Assembly: GCA_029379385.1 (NCBI GenBank)
Contig: CM055617.1
Span: 682,001-746,000 of the forward strand
Direction of reading: 5' to 3'
Source of the DNA: Quillaja saponaria
Taxonomy: Eukaryota > Streptophyta > Magnoliopsida > Fabales > Quillajaceae
DNA: 64,000 nt
A model generated the notes under the pieces. That model searched no databases, had not been told where the DNA came from, and saw nothing but the letters and a program-made list of their open reading frames with translations. This document shows, piece by piece, positions 1 to 13,492 of this stretch. Within the stretch, counting starts at the first letter, position 1, and the number at the start of each line of letters is the position of its first letter. The translations under genes were made by a program, and so were the position numbers.

Positions 1-538
1 TTATAAAAGGAGCATGTAAACACACAAGCACAATATATAATGACACCCAGAAAAAAGTAGAAGACAAGCATTTTGTGTAATGTCCAATTAAAGTATTTCT
101 CTTATAGGAACCCTAGTCATTAGCAAACATAGGCTAAGTCCTAAATCAAATAAATTGAAGTCTTCCTTTTATCATACCATACTTGTTTAGAGTAGGGAAA
201 ATTTTTGAAGATGCATCTTTTTTTACCTCATTCACCAAAATTGAAAAATACAGGAAGAGAAAGAGAAGTTGCTGCAAAGGGATTGACTCCCACGGAAAAA
301 AAGAGAGTGAAGCTCCATAAAAGAGAATTATAGTAATTCAGAAACAACTCCTACCATAAAAGTGATATATAAGTTGAACAGCAAGATGCTCCTGCCGGCA
401 ATCATCACCACTCTTCACAATAACCTATGTCAAGAACCGTAAACCATTCCATTTATGCTCAGATCCATCATCTACACAATATCTAACACATAAAACAAAT
501 GCAAAACTATAGGGGGGAAAATCCATCAAAAGTTATCT

Positions 539-571
<33 letters not shown>

Positions 572-1538
572 AAAAGAAACAGCATACGCCATGCTTTACA
601 GAACCACAAATATTGTCCGCATCATAAAGTCCTAGTTCTTGCTCGTTGAGTCATCAGTCGTATAATGTTATACTTGGTCACCAAATACTTTTAAAAGACA
701 ATTTACTTTTATTATCTCTTACAGAAAACAAAAATATTATCTATTGATGGCCACATACAGGTCAAATTTTCAGCAGCTACTTCATGCTCCTACAGCAAGT
801 CTAAGTTTTATAATCTTTATAGCATATATTGTTTCCTCAGACTTTCATTTAACATTTTAACTTCTGAAGGGAATTCCTGTTTATTGGCATCATGCTGGGA
901 TCATCATGTTTACTTTTGGAAAGATTTTACAAACTTGGAAGCATTATTTATGCATCCAGAGTGAAATGAACTAAACCTTAACCTTGTTAAACAAAAAAGA
1001 AAGAGAACCACAATCTTCAATGAGCCTGAAATTCTTCATAGTTCAAGATTCTCTACCTCCAGGAATTTAAATTTATAAACAAGAATAATCTTTTTTTTCT
1101 TCTTTTGAAATGGCATAATATCTCATAGAACAATTTATTTTGAAGGAAATAACAATGTACAAAGCACAATCAGGTTTTATGGGACAAGTTTTTATTTTAT
1201 TTTATTGAAAATAGTAATATTCCATTAAGATTTAAGAGTCTTCTCTCCTTTGTTAGTTGCATGCACAAGCAATTGAGGTTCTTCTTGCTAGAAGACTAAG
1301 GTCACTGTTGAGTACATTTAATCAGGAAAATGAGATTCTTAGGTACAACTTCTTCTATGGTGCTGGCACATACATGCATAGGACTATTACCATATAAGAT
1401 ACAGGCATCACATTAAAATGTTAAAACATTTATTTAGTTCACAACTGATTATAATAAGTTCGTTATTACTTATTAGACAACCAGTAAAAGAATCAGCAGA
1501 AAGTTATTCTTTTAAGGTTTAACAAATGAAGAACTTAC
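1..1538 (-). other. Part of PI4K-beta intron 7
   Basis: The donor GT follows exon 7 at 1538-1537. No further kinase-domain exon could be recognised down to base 1, so the intron exceeds 1.5 kb. It contains an A run of 29 at 541-569 and no other recognisable element. Confidence 0.6.
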
Positions 1539-4500
1539 AGAGCATAAGTCCCAACCAGGTAATTTTCCATATACTGATGCTCTACGTATCCTCTCTTTCT
1601 TTGCCTCCCAAAGTTCACCAGATAAGGCATCACCCGCTTTGGGAGTACTTCCATTAACCTGCTAGAGGAGAGGAATTTTCTCATACATAAAATGCTTCCT
1701 TCCCATGCTAAGACAAAAGGTCAAAATTTTCTGTTGTTACCCTGGGCTTTGCATCGGACGAATCCTGACCAGCGCCTTTCAAAGGGAGTCCAAGAGGAGC
1801 TTCCCCTTTTGCTGCCGCAGCCTAGAAAAAAAAGTTCAAATAAGATTACCAACAGTGAAAACACACTATAAACAGGAACAAAACTAAGAAAAATGGACCA
1901 AACAGATGGATGTAAGAAGCAATGATTTCTTGTCATACACTCCACTTCACAAGCATTATATCTTTACATCAGCAAAAATACATCAAGTAGCATACTAATG
2001 GATATACATGCATGTGAAAGGAACCTTGAAGGTGCTACAACAATTTAATGAAGGAGAACATAACAGTCGGTCAAACATAACATGGACATCTTCATGATTC
2101 AAAAATAAGCATGTAAAAATTATGTAGTAAATGGCAAAAGCAGAGAGTTAAAACCCCTTAATAACATTACATTAAACATTATGAGAACCCATACAATATT
2201 TATATTACTAAAACAATCATTCTCAATCATCACACTCAGCTCCACGCAATCTTCATACTCAATCTAATATAACCCAAAAATGTACAAACAATCATACTCA
2301 ATTGTTACACTCCAAAACAACGTTCGCATTACTAAAACAATCATACTTGATATAGAAGTAAGTTCAAGAACCCAACACAATGCAGATGGACTCGAGACAC
2401 CAAAGCACCATGCCAACTGCCACTATCAGAGATGGTATTTCAGATTGAACAGAAACTTAGGATATGTCATATTTGATCAACGGACTTGATGATTCTTGAG
2501 AGTACTATTTGCAATTTCTTAAATCTTGATTCATTAATAACAATACATCATTACATTATGAGAACCAGGGAACACTATGTCCAGCCAGACAAGATTCATG
2601 ATGCTGTAGGAAAAAGGATCACTATAACTTGATGAGAGTCACCACTCACCAGTCACGGTATACCTATATGTAAAAGGTACAAAGAGAAGTATATGAAAAC
2701 TGTTAAACAGAAGCAAGAATAGAATAAAATCTAAAACTAAAAAACGAAAACAAGTAAAAGAAAGAACACAAGATATATTGAGGTTCAGTTCAATCTAGCC
2801 GACGTCCTCAATAAAGAGATAGAAATTCACTATTATGTTCTTGGAGAAATACAAGTGGTTTTCTCGGAAAAACATACTAAAACCCTAAAGCTAACTGCCT
2901 TTATATATAGGCTACAAGAAAAACAAACCCTAAAAAATTTTCTAGGTTGTAATTATCGGGTCGGGAACTAAAACTTATTTTCCAGGTCCTCCGCTTCGTG
3001 AACTAAAACTTATTTTTCGGGTCACTCTCAGATGTAATTACCCAACGGGTAACACTGCGAAACTTTGGCCCAACAAAAACAAAAGACAAAACACAACAAA
3101 AACAAATTTCTAAAGGAAAACTTGGTTGACTTTCCTTAGTAACAAGGTGTCACCAATTAAAGATTAAGAGCAATAATATAATGTATAGAACTCAAAAGTT
3201 AAAAGTACTCAAGTATCACCTTTACTTCCTCAATAGCCACAGTGCTTGGAACACGCCGGTGTTCCTTCCGCCTTGGTGGTGCTTGATCCTCAATATCTTC
3301 CAGTCTGACCCCTGGATCAGCTGTCAACACCACTCGCACCCACTCCAAATCTCTGCCACTTCCAGTACTTGATAGCTCCGTTACACCCTCTCCGTACACT
3401 GAAGCAGGAAGCTGACTAGAGCTATGGATGCCAGCATGTAAATCAGGCACTTCAGTGTTCTTTGACTGGCAAGGCAACTGTATGTCCACAGAAAGATTCA
3501 CACTAACAAATTTCACTTTTGCCTCTGACTTGTGGGTCATTGCCTGATCAATTGCTTGAGCAGTAGACCTGGACATCCTGTCATTACTATTACGATAGAC
3601 CTCCTGTGCAGTCCACAATGGATAAGCCCAAGGAGGTGGTTTTTGCAAGAGTGCATCTCCATTTGCCAGGGGAATTCCTCCTCTAGAAAGCTTCTGAGCA
3701 CTGGATGGGTCCTTTGAATTGCTATGACACACATTTTGGGGAAGAGGAGAAGGGGGGGGGGGGGGGGGGGGGGGGGGATTATAAATCAGAAAAATTTATA
3801 TAATTTTAGTAATGAACTACCAGGTGAAATATATCAGAAATATGCACCTCATTTCACTATGAACTACTTTGTAACATGTGTTCACAATTATGACAATAAT
3901 ATATCCCATTACCTAGGCGTTTCACATTTCAAGACTTCAACGCAGATCAGGTAAGGTGCCTTCTCCCTGGAATTGAGAAGAACAGCTTCGTCTTCAGGTA
4001 TATGAAGCACTTGATACATGCCTTTTCCCATTGGGAAGCAGACTCCTGGGGATATAAAATCATCAAGACTGAAATAAAAGAGGATAGATCTCTGATTCTA
4101 TACAAAATGGTAAACAATTGGAAATCTAACATAGTAGAGGAACAGAACGAACTTCATATATCCCTTTTCTACTCAATTCAACAGCAAAAACCTTTAAACT
4201 ACAGTGGTATCCAGAAAGCAAGTGGAAGACAAGGAGGGAAGTATTTGCATAACAAGTTATTGAACCACCTCTTTAAACTTTTTTTAAATGCAATACACAA
4301 GATTTATTTTGTTCAACTGCAAGATACAAAAACATAGTAGTGCTTTATCATGAGCATCCCTCTAACCAAATCTCATGAATTAAAAAAATACCTCCACTAT
4401 TTTGAGCCTCAGTTATATGCAGATTGATATCCGTAAGCGACTGGAACACATGGATGACAAACAAAACACTTATGTCAGAACATTAGAGCATAGCAGACAT

Positions 4501-6486
4501 GCATAAAAAGGTATCCAAATACGTGTGTATGTTTGTGTATGAAAGGTGTTATTAGAAAAAGGAAATAAAACCTCACGAAGAGCACTTTTGCGATCTTCAA
4601 TAGGAAATACATCCACTAAGCCATATGATGTCTCACATAATGACTGTACAAAATCCAAGGACTCGTGATAAGCCCCCTTCCGGAACTGTGATGCAGTGTT
4701 ATTTGGGAGCGGGGGCTTTGTATTTGACTTGTCACTTTGTTGCTTCGGAGATCCTGGACGCTTCTGCCAAATTCATAAAACATTGAATCAATTAATGCAC
4801 GATAAAATAGGGAACCTCCACCCTATAAAAGTATCAGTTATTTTCTTTGATAAGTAATATCATTTGTTCAAATCACAATTAAAAACCATACATGTCATAA
4901 AATAAGGCAGAGGAAAAAGCATTTGCTTTGCCAATAAGCAATTAAGTATCATTAAATTAATTGGAAGCCAAAAGGTGCTGCAACATGATGACAACAACCA
5001 ACCACACAAGCAAACCAGCTTTAAAATAAATCCTAATTTCCTAACAGACCTCTTTGTGCTTCTTTGACCCAAACAGCTCCGAGTCTTCAACTGAACGGTC
5101 ACGATCTTTAAACAACTTGCGGAAGAAATTCTCAGTCCCTGGACTACTTTCAAACGAACTACCAGTATTGCTGTTTTCATTTGCTGCACTACTTTTGGCA
5201 TCTTCAGGGTGCACGCGAAACAGTCTTCTGAACAAAGAAAACTCAGAAGGCTCTTCTTCCTCACCATTGGCAGTCCCCTCTTCAATTTTATCATTTGCAT
5301 CTTTTTTGTCCTCAAATTTATTACTAAATAATTTTCGGAAGAACCCTTCTTTTTCATCATCTTCAGCAGATTTGGAACATTTTTCTTCAGAGTTACCGAC
5401 ATCTTCTTCATCATTTCTATCATTTCCATCCTTCTTGTCCTCAAATTTATCTTTGAAAAACTTACGAAAAAACCCTTCTTTTTCATCATCTTCCATTGAT
5501 TTAGAATTTGATCTGTCCTCAGAATCACTCTTACTATCACGAAAAAGTCTTTTGAAAAATCCTTCTGAGCTTGATGTCAATTCCTCATCCTCTCCTCTAC
5601 TATCCCTTAAGAGCCTTTTAAAGAATCCATTCTTTTCAGCATCTTCTTCATCTTTATCAGTAGACTTCCTAAAAAGCAATGCATCTCTAATTTTCGGTCC
5701 CAGCTCATCATCACCTTTGTTGTCCCTTAAAAGCCTCTTAAAGAACCCATCCTTTTCAGAATCTTCATCATATTTCTCGACTGACTTCCTAAAGAGGAAT
5801 GTATCCCGAACCTTTGAACCTGGCATGAATTTCTTAAAAATCTTGTTATCTTCCGGAGACAATTGACTACCATTCTCTTGCATGTTGTTTCCCGACAAAG
5901 GAGAGAATGATAAAGACCTCTGAGGCGGCGATGATGTTAGAGACAATAGCCGCTGTTTAGATGATAACAACTTATTCAAAACCTGGTTCTTGCCTCCAGG
6001 GCTTGGCGGTGCACTTTGAGGCCGTATTAAAGGTGGCCATTCACCCATCAAGGTGGCTGCAATCTGACACTTCTCTTGTATCCTGCTAATCCCTTCATTA
6101 TCATCCGAGTCCTCAAGCTCAGCCATTAAAAACCAATGTACCTTCAAAGCGATCTTAAGTGACTTGGAGCACACATCTATGACAAATTTATCCAAAGACG
6201 GACTTGGCTTGTATATCATCATGTAACATATTTGAAACAAATAACACTCAATGCCCGATAAGGGAAGGGTATACATCCGATTGCAGAGGTAGTCACGCAC
6301 CCCAGAATGATCATGCTTGTAAAGGTAACTAACAGCGATCCATTCACAGAAGAAAGCAGAATCAAAAAATCGAATGAGCCATCCACTCTCACCGGAGTCA
6401 TTTGCCACGTTGGTTTTCGACGTGATCTCCCGAGGGGATTCATCTGTCTCTCCACGAGTCAGTCCTAAAAGCCGCACCATTCTCAA
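1539..6486 (-). CDS. PI4KB1: Phosphatidylinositol 4-kinase beta, 5' seven exons (gene continues off the left edge)
   Basis: Phosphorylates phosphatidylinositol to PI4P on trans-Golgi and secretory membranes. Exons on the minus strand: 5050-6486, 4572-4763, 4392-4440, 3913-4045, 3220-3721, 1741-1821, 1539-1658; all joins are GT-AG and keep frame, giving 838 codons. The start at 6486 (MRMVRLLG) matches the family's usual N-terminus. Residues about 35-150 are the lipid-kinase-unique helical region (WLIRFFDSAFFCEWIAVSYL). Residues about 244-458 hold seven plant charged repeats with a GFFKRLLRD-like core. Exon 5 encodes GGIPLANGDALLQKPPPWAY, and exon 7 ends VYGKLPGWDL, just before the catalytic kinase domain, which is not in the window. 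The assignment to PI4K-beta is firm from sequence and length; which of two plant paralogues it is remains inference. Confidence 0.93.
2696..2700. repeat. Target-site duplication AAAAC, left of the solo LTR
   Basis: Identical to 3076-3080 on the other side of the 375-bp element. A 5-bp duplication is typical of LTR retrotransposon insertion. Confidence 0.7.
2701..3075. mobile_element. Solo LTR (375 bp) in PI4K-beta intron 5
   Basis: The element starts TGTT and ends AACA, the inverted ends usual for LTRs. It is flanked by an identical 5-bp duplication AAAAC at 2696-2700 and 3076-3080. Inside is a motif resembling the (GGTTC...CGACGTCC) stretch seen in many plant LTRs (about 2780-2812), and a short diverged direct repeat around GAACTAAAACTTATTTT near 2966 and 2999. 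No coding region or second LTR is nearby, so it is read as a solo LTR left by recombination; copia or gypsy origin cannot be told. Confidence 0.75.
3752..3777. repeat. Run of 26 G (poly-C on the PI4K-beta sense strand)
   Basis: An uninterrupted G tract lies in intron 4, about 30 nt upstream of the exon 5 acceptor at 3723-3722 on the minus strand. In the transcript it is a pure C tract sitting where the polypyrimidine tract belongs. Exact length is uncertain because such runs are often miscounted in sequencing. Confidence 0.85.
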
Positions 6487-7180
6487 TCTACCATCATAAC
6501 CCTAACCCACCCTTAATTGAAAATGGAGACAACCCTTGCCTCCTCGCAGAATAAGCTCCCTAATTGCAACCAAATCACCTATAGAAGCATACTGTTCTTT
6601 CTATAAACCCTATCAAATCCCTAAAACCTTCATCGAAAACCCTAATTCTCCCACAAATGAATATAACACAGCCTTGATAGTTCCAATTCGGATGTCCACT
6701 GTAAAGCCCTGAAAATCCCAGATATTGACCAGAAACCCTTATTCCAGATTTGGAAATAACATAGCAACAAATTCCTGATTGTTCCCCCAGATAACCCAGA
6801 TAATTAAGCACTAAACACGACAGCTATTCCTGAAATCATCGGGAAAATTTTCTGAAGAAAATTTGAATTCGAGGAATGAAAATGACAAAAATGATGCTTA
6901 CAAAAAAAAAAAGAAAAAAAAAGGCGAATCTGATTTCTTCTATTCTATTAAGTATAAAAGTAGAAAAATGGACCAATGTCGCAAATGGATCTTCCTTTTG
7001 CTGCTGGCGTTTGTGGTGGTGGCTGCGGTGCTCGTCGTCGTTACTTGTCAGAGACAATGAGGAACGCGTGGTAATAGTAATAACTGAGGGAAAAAAAATC
7101 GTGGAAAATTGAATGCTGCTATCGTTAGCTTTCGTGTAAGCTTCGCACTACTAGCGACGTGGGGTACTCTGGTGTTTTCC
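6487..7180 (-). promoter_or_regulatory. 5' leader and probable promoter of PI4K-beta
   Basis: The stretch upstream of the first codon holds no conserved coding frame. Several open frames here are low-complexity Lys/Val strings over A-rich and G/T-rich sequence. An ACGT-core element (cgacgtggg) lies at about 7155-7163. Transcription start is not determined. Confidence 0.35.
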
Positions 7181-10100
7181 TTTCCCTCCAAAAAAAAAAA
7201 AAAAAAAGAAGGTGAAATTTACGTTAACCATCATGGACTAATACGAATAGATCTTCTGAAAAATAATAAATATATATAAATAATAAAATGGTATATATAA
7301 TTTTAACAAAATGACATCAAAAATTTTAAAATATTATATTAATATCAATTTCATCTAAAAATATTTATTAATTAAATTTTGTCTATAATTTAAAATATTT
7401 ACAATATCTTTCATCAATCTAACATTATTAATATTTAGATGGAACTTAAATACAATATTGTTTATCATTTGTTTTGAAATGAAAATAATATTTATCTCAC
7501 ACCTCTCATATGTGAATTTCACTATTTTCATTATCTCTCATTAAAAATGATAAAATTATTGTTTGTGATAAGTTTAACATTTTTTAAAATTTAATGAAAT
7601 TCATTAAATTTTTATTTCCTTATTCATTTATCATTTACAAATGGGAAAAAAAATGATTTATTGATTTTATAATTTTTTGAAAGGGATTAGTGAAAAATAA
7701 TGAGACAAACTTAATTGTAAAATAATTTTAAAATGAAATTGACAAATAAATGATACTTCAAAGATAACATTGATATAATAATTATATTTTTAGGCTAAAA
7801 TTAGCAAATAAGTAATACTTTAGGAACAACTATTTTTATTTTTTTCCCTACCAACTCAGTTTAAAATCCCATGGTGTTATGGTAAGAAAAGACATTGTAA
7901 ACATTTTGAAAATTACATGATAAAATAGACTCGGAAATACTTTTTATGACAAAATTTAGGAATGAGCATGAAAAATTGAATAATCGACTTCAAAGCGATC
8001 AAATTCACCCGCACTCAGTTCAAATCGAAAAAAATATTGCACAACTGTTTTAAAATCATTTTTTTCTCGAGATGGGTTGGGTCAGTTGTTCAAATATGAT
8101 GAAATTTAGTACTCAAAACCAACCCGACCCATATAGTACTTTATATTTTTACACTTTAGTTATATAGATGTAAAGGAAGAATTGGTTATATAAACACTTA
8201 TTTTACACCCTCTCCACCGAATAATCCCTAATGATTAGCCTGCCAGCCCATTAGCTCAAGTTCTGTAGCCCAAATTTAATCAAATATTCCATAATTAAGC
8301 AGCATGGCAGCCCATTAAGCCTTTTCTCTTGCATCTCATTTCATCTGGCGATCTCCTACTGTTTGGCTACCTCCCTCTCAATCTATTTTTCATTTGATTT
8401 TTGAGCATTTTGTCCAATCTAAGATTTTGGTTTCACTACTTATCTGCAACAGACTAAAATCGTCATAAAAAATCTAAAAAATTATTGTGAATACATCCAC
8501 AATGGCCGGTATCCATGGAAAAAAATATAATCATCTTTACAAGCGTTACTAATAATTAATATTTACGAGAATTTGTTAAGTTGTCATTGATGATATTATT
8601 TTTTATTATTAAAGTAAAATATATTTAGATGAAATTTATTCATGAAATGTGAAGTATAATATTTTTGGTGTAGATGGCATGTTTGAGTATCTGATAAGTT
8701 ATTTTGAATGAACTTATTTTTAATAAAATTGATTATGTATGAATATATGCACTTTAATTAATAAATATCTTCTATAATTATTAAAGAAGTTAACATACCA
8801 AGCAAAAAATTTCATAAATTAACATTCGAATGAACTTTGAATAAAAAATTACGGTTGGAATATAATATGGAACCTAAAGAATAGAGGGGCAATTAGGTTT
8901 GACTGTTTCATGAAAAAATGATAAATCAAAACACCTATAACATTCTTAAATGGATGGGAGGAAAGCAAGATTGGGATGAAAGAAAATTTGTTATGAATTG
9001 AATTAATAATTTGTATGTGAGTGGTTATAATAATAAGTAGTTATTAAGATGCACAAAATAATTTGTACATATATTTTAATTAATTTACATAAATTAATTT
9101 ATATTTATTATAAATAGGAGATCATATTTTAAAATAGTATAAATGTAGATGATGTAAGATTGTAAGTATTGAATTTAATAATTATAATTTAAAAGTTAGT
9201 TTGACATTAATTGGGCATAAAGGTAATTATCATAGACCGCCTGGTGGATGATTATTGCTAATAATTAATGTCATGAATATGTTCTTGTATTATGTATCTT
9301 TCTTGTTACCACTTATCACCATGGATTTCGATCATCTCTTGTAGCTAGTACACGAGATTTTGTTGAAGAAAAATTAATTAATTTTTTATTTTTAAAATGT
9401 AACTAATGAGAAAATATTGAAGAATTTTTTTTATTGTATATCTCTTTCTATAACATGACATCTTCCTGATATTAAAAAAGATCTGAATTTCTGTCAACAT
9501 ATATTCTAGTTAATAAATTTAAAAAGTTGGATACTTGTTAAGATTTATTAAATATTTTAATAATTTTAAAATTAATAAGCATTTATTTCATGTTACCTAA
9601 ATTATGTTAATGTGTGTAATTATCATTTGAAAAACTTTTTAAGTAGAGTTTTTTTTCTAAACTGGTGCTTATTAAGTTGTTATAAATAATTTTTTGAAAA
9701 TTGAAGTATTTTACAGATAGAAAAAGTATAAATTAAATAACATTAAAATCATAGTCAACTTATAATGTAATAAATGTTATAAATTTTCTATTTATAATAT
9801 CTTAACAATTAAACTAAGTACACTTGTTAGAAAAAATCTTTAAAATAATAAGTAATTTATTGTATACTACTAAAATTAATCATGTTAATATATCAAGAAA
9901 CATTTTAAACAATTTAAAATTAATAAATCATTTATTGCATTTTACTAAAATCATGACTAATTATTGTATTAAATACAAGTAAATTTATAAAAATATTTTT
10001 TAACAAAAGTCCTATGACACTTCTGAGGAAAAAAAAAAAAAAAAACTAACTCACATAACTATATATAGTAGAATATCTTTTACTATTCTTAATGTCTAAA

Positions 10101-10517
10101 TTCTCATCAACGAGTGATTTTGAACTAAAATAAAAAATAAAAACATGAACTCTAACCCAATATCCAATGTCATGCAAACCTACCACATATTGTGGATTCA
10201 TGAAAGAGTAATTGTTATGATTTTGTAAGCTAATATATTCTCAAATGAGTGTAAGGTTCAGATATAACTATTACTTAATTTGATTTTCATCCAAAACAAA
10301 TTTTTCCTTTCTTACCGTAGAGTTCTTATCCAAGTTTAATTACTAATATACATTTAATTAGTTAAAAATAGTAAAAATAATCTTAGAAAATATAGGATGT
10401 AGCCACCAACCACAAACAATTTTCCATTAATGGCTGCAAGGTCCGATTAAAAGGGACGACCATTGCATTGCATTTTTTTTCCAGGCATATAATATTTTAC
10501 ACAGAATCCAATATTCC
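7181..10517. other. AT-rich intergenic stretch, no gene recognised
   Basis: About 3.3 kb of very AT-rich DNA between the divergently oriented PI4K-beta and YUCCA-like genes, with A runs near 7190 and 10029. No conserved frame is seen. A possible worn transposon end is listed separately at about 7970. Confidence 0.6.
7970..8135. mobile_element. Possible degenerate hAT-type MITE fragment
   Basis: It begins TAGGAATGAGCATG, like the ends of common plant hAT MITEs, and contains GGGTTGGGTC with a complementary CCAACCCGACCC about 50 nt on. No matching right end or target duplication was found, so this is a weak call. Confidence 0.3.
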
Positions 10518-12313
10518 TTGGCAACTGCTATGGAGAAAGTAGCAGTTGTGATTGTGGGAGCTGGTCCTTCTGGTCTTGCAACCTCTGCATGTTTAGCACT
10601 AAATTCCATTCCTTATATCATACTTGAAAAAGATGATTGTAGTGCTTCTCTTTGGAGAAAAAACACTTATGATCGAGTCAACCTTCATTTAGCCAAAGAG
10701 TTTTGTTCTTTGCCACATTTTCCTCATCCACCAACAGCTCCTACCTTCTTGTCCAAAAAATGTTTTCTTGAATACATTGATAAGTATGTCGAAAAATTTA
10801 ATATAAACCCACAATATTGTCGTTTGGTTGAGTCTGCTATTTATGATGAGGATGAAAAGAAATGGCGAATCGAAGCTAAAAATACCCAGGAAGAAGAGAA
10901 AATTGAAGTTTATGAGTCTGAGTTTTTAGTGATTGCTACCGGTGAAAATAGTGAGGGTTTCATCCCTAATGTGCCTGGATTAGATGAATTTGAAGGAGAG
11001 ATTATTCACTCAAAACATTACAAGATGGGTTCAAAATATGAAAATAAAGATGTTTTGGTTGTTGGATGTGGTAATTCTGGAATGGAGATTGCTTATGATC
11101 TCTCAAATTATGGTGCTTGCCCTTCAATTGTCATTAGAAGCCCTGTAAGTAACTTCCCTCCCTCTAAAATATGATCCTCTTAAACCTAACTAGCATGCAA
11201 TATCTATAGAAAAATATGACAATTTAATTTATTGGGTCAAATTGAATATCTGATATAATCATTTAGATTCTTTAAAAAAATTATGCTAAATGAGCCTGTT
11301 TGCGTCATAGTTGGATCTGAGCGTATTTTACCTATTCTGGATCGAGTTTTTTTTTCTTCGGTTCATTTGTGGGTCGATCAGATTGAGTCATTATCTTATC
11401 TATTGTCATGCATGCCGTCCATCTTTCCTTCACATTAAGCTGCAAAAAACCTTTACTTAGATCGTCACCATCAATTTAACCATTTGATTTTCCTTTTGGT
11501 CATGGATTTGAATTATGTCTAATTTTTTGATACTTGATGATTATGGTAGGTTCATATCTTCAGCAAAGAATTAATCCATCGAGGCATGACTATGTTGTCT
11601 TATCTCCCAGTTCATTTGGTGGATGCTCTCATCACATTGCTTGCAGAACTTGATTATGGTGATTTATCTAAGTATGGGATTCGTCGACCTACGAAAGGAC
11701 CATTTTATCTTAAAGAATTAACTGGAAGATCTGCTGTTATTGATGTTGGAACTATCAAAGCTATCAAAAATGGAAAAATTAAGGTATTATACACTTATCC
11801 ATGTGCAATAAAACTTGAAATTAGAAAATACAACTTTAAAATGCATATTAGTTTGTTTCATTCTCTTTGTTTTTGCTGATTGATATTTGATAGGTTGTCC
11901 CTGCTGAGGTAGTGAGGATTAACAAGAAGACTGTGATTTTCAAAGACAACTTTGAAAAGGAGTTTGACGTAATTGTTTTTGCAACTGGCTATAAAAGCAT
12001 AGCTAATAGTTGGCTTAAGGTACTACTAGCTACATTTATTTATTTTTTGTTCTCAAAAAATTAGAGAAAGGTTATCTTTTGGAATTGTTTGTTTCAAACT
12101 AAAATAATTTGATTTAATGTCTTCTTGCAGGACTACATGTATTGCCTTAATGATACAGGGATGCCAAAAAATAGTGTTCCAAATCATTGGAAGGGAGAGA
12201 AAGGCCTCTATTGTGCTGGACTTTCAAGGAGAGGACTATTTGGGGTATCAATGGATGCAGAGGCCATAGCCCATGACATTAATAAAATTAGGTTGTGCTT
12301 GGGAGATGGTTAA
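10518..12313 (+). CDS. YUCCA-type flavin monooxygenase (indole-3-pyruvate monooxygenase, YUC10/11-like)
   Basis: Converts indole-3-pyruvate to the auxin indole-3-acetic acid using FAD and NADPH. Exons 10518-11144, 11550-11783, 11894-12019 and 12131-12313 join in frame to 389 residues, the family's usual length. Seen: FAD-binding VGAGPSGLA near residue 13, NADPH-binding [15 protein letters not shown] near residue 175, and FATGYKS near residue 310. A downstream start at 10530 (MEKVAV) is also possible. The short protein and pattern fit the YUC10/YUC11 clade better than the longer YUC1-9 enzymes; this is from memory of the family. Its last exon has been copied twice downstream (14886 and 16942) by the tandem array described below. 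Confidence 0.9.
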
Positions 12314-13492
12314 GTAAATCAACGGGACATGGAGACGAGGAACACTAATGAAATTATTTTTCTTTTCTCTAAATCGATATGAAGAGAAGAGAATAAAAAT
12401 TATTTATCTCACGTTCCTCGCTCTCTCACTTTAAACATCCAAATAAGGGAAGGGTACCCTCTCCACCTTCTCTTTATAAACACTCTATTCTTATTTTCTC
12501 AAAACTCTCAAACATTGATTCTCTTAAATAAAATATTGCATTAGGGGGCTACTATAGCACATAAATCTTGTCATTTTTTCTTTGTTTTTGTTTTGTTTCC
12601 GAATAAATCAATCTCGGATTTGTCTATTCCATTGTTATTGAATAGTGGAGTGAGAATATATATGTATTTTAATTAAAAAAATAAAAAATAAAATTTATAT
12701 TGTAACACTAGATCTGGATGTTTATTGATTCCTTATTTTTGTTGTGTTGTTGGAATTGATTATTTAATATTATTTTTCATTTTACCTATATAAAAAACTA
12801 TAAGTTTATAATTATGTTATAATATTATGATGTTCAGATTTGTTTATTTGTAAAAATAAAAAATTGGGCTTTCAACCTTGTATAATTTTTTTTTGCAAAG
12901 CAAATTTTTTTGATATTAATTACATTATAATATAAGTGCATAGTAATAAATCGTCATATATTTGATTTTTATTTTTATTTTTATTTTTTATTTCCTCTTA
13001 TTTTTGTGTTCCAACTTCCTTCATTTCCAACTTTTCCTATTCCACCTAATTTTGAGATCTTCATTCTATAAAATTGGTTTTTAATATTTTCATAATTACT
13101 TTCTCTAGTCTATAAATTTCATAGTTTTAACATTATCATAAAAAGAATCTTTCATGAGTATATTATCAATGCATTGACCTGTTGGTTAAAAACGTGTTTC
13201 ATTCATTAGTTTTTTAGATTTGAAACTGTTTCATTCATTAATTTTCTAGATTTGAATCTTTCTCAAAAAGATTATGGGGAGTAAAATTTATATGTTCCAT
13301 TTTCAATACTTAGCCATATATAAAGTTTGGATTAATCAATTTTATTTTAAAAAATTTACAAAAAATATATATTAGTTGGCATAGTTATAAGGTGATTTAC
13401 CATGAAATGTTGACTAACACTTACTTTAACTCAAATCATCAAATGATCAATATATTTGACGAAGTTATCCATTTTGCCATAAATCGTCACAA

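Noticed and set aside
3724..3954. Open frame with a poly-glycine run
   Set aside because: The glycine run is the G26 tract read on the wrong strand; the rest is intron and antisense exon 4.
5054..5866. Long serine-rich open frame on the + strand (270 codons)
   Set aside because: It is the antisense of the Lys/Asp/Glu/Phe-rich repeats in PI4K-beta exon 1; the composition (Ser/Leu/Phe) is what the reverse of those codons gives.
6863..7112. Short Lys- and Val-rich frames near the PI4K-beta leader
   Set aside because: Low-complexity sequence with no conserved pattern.
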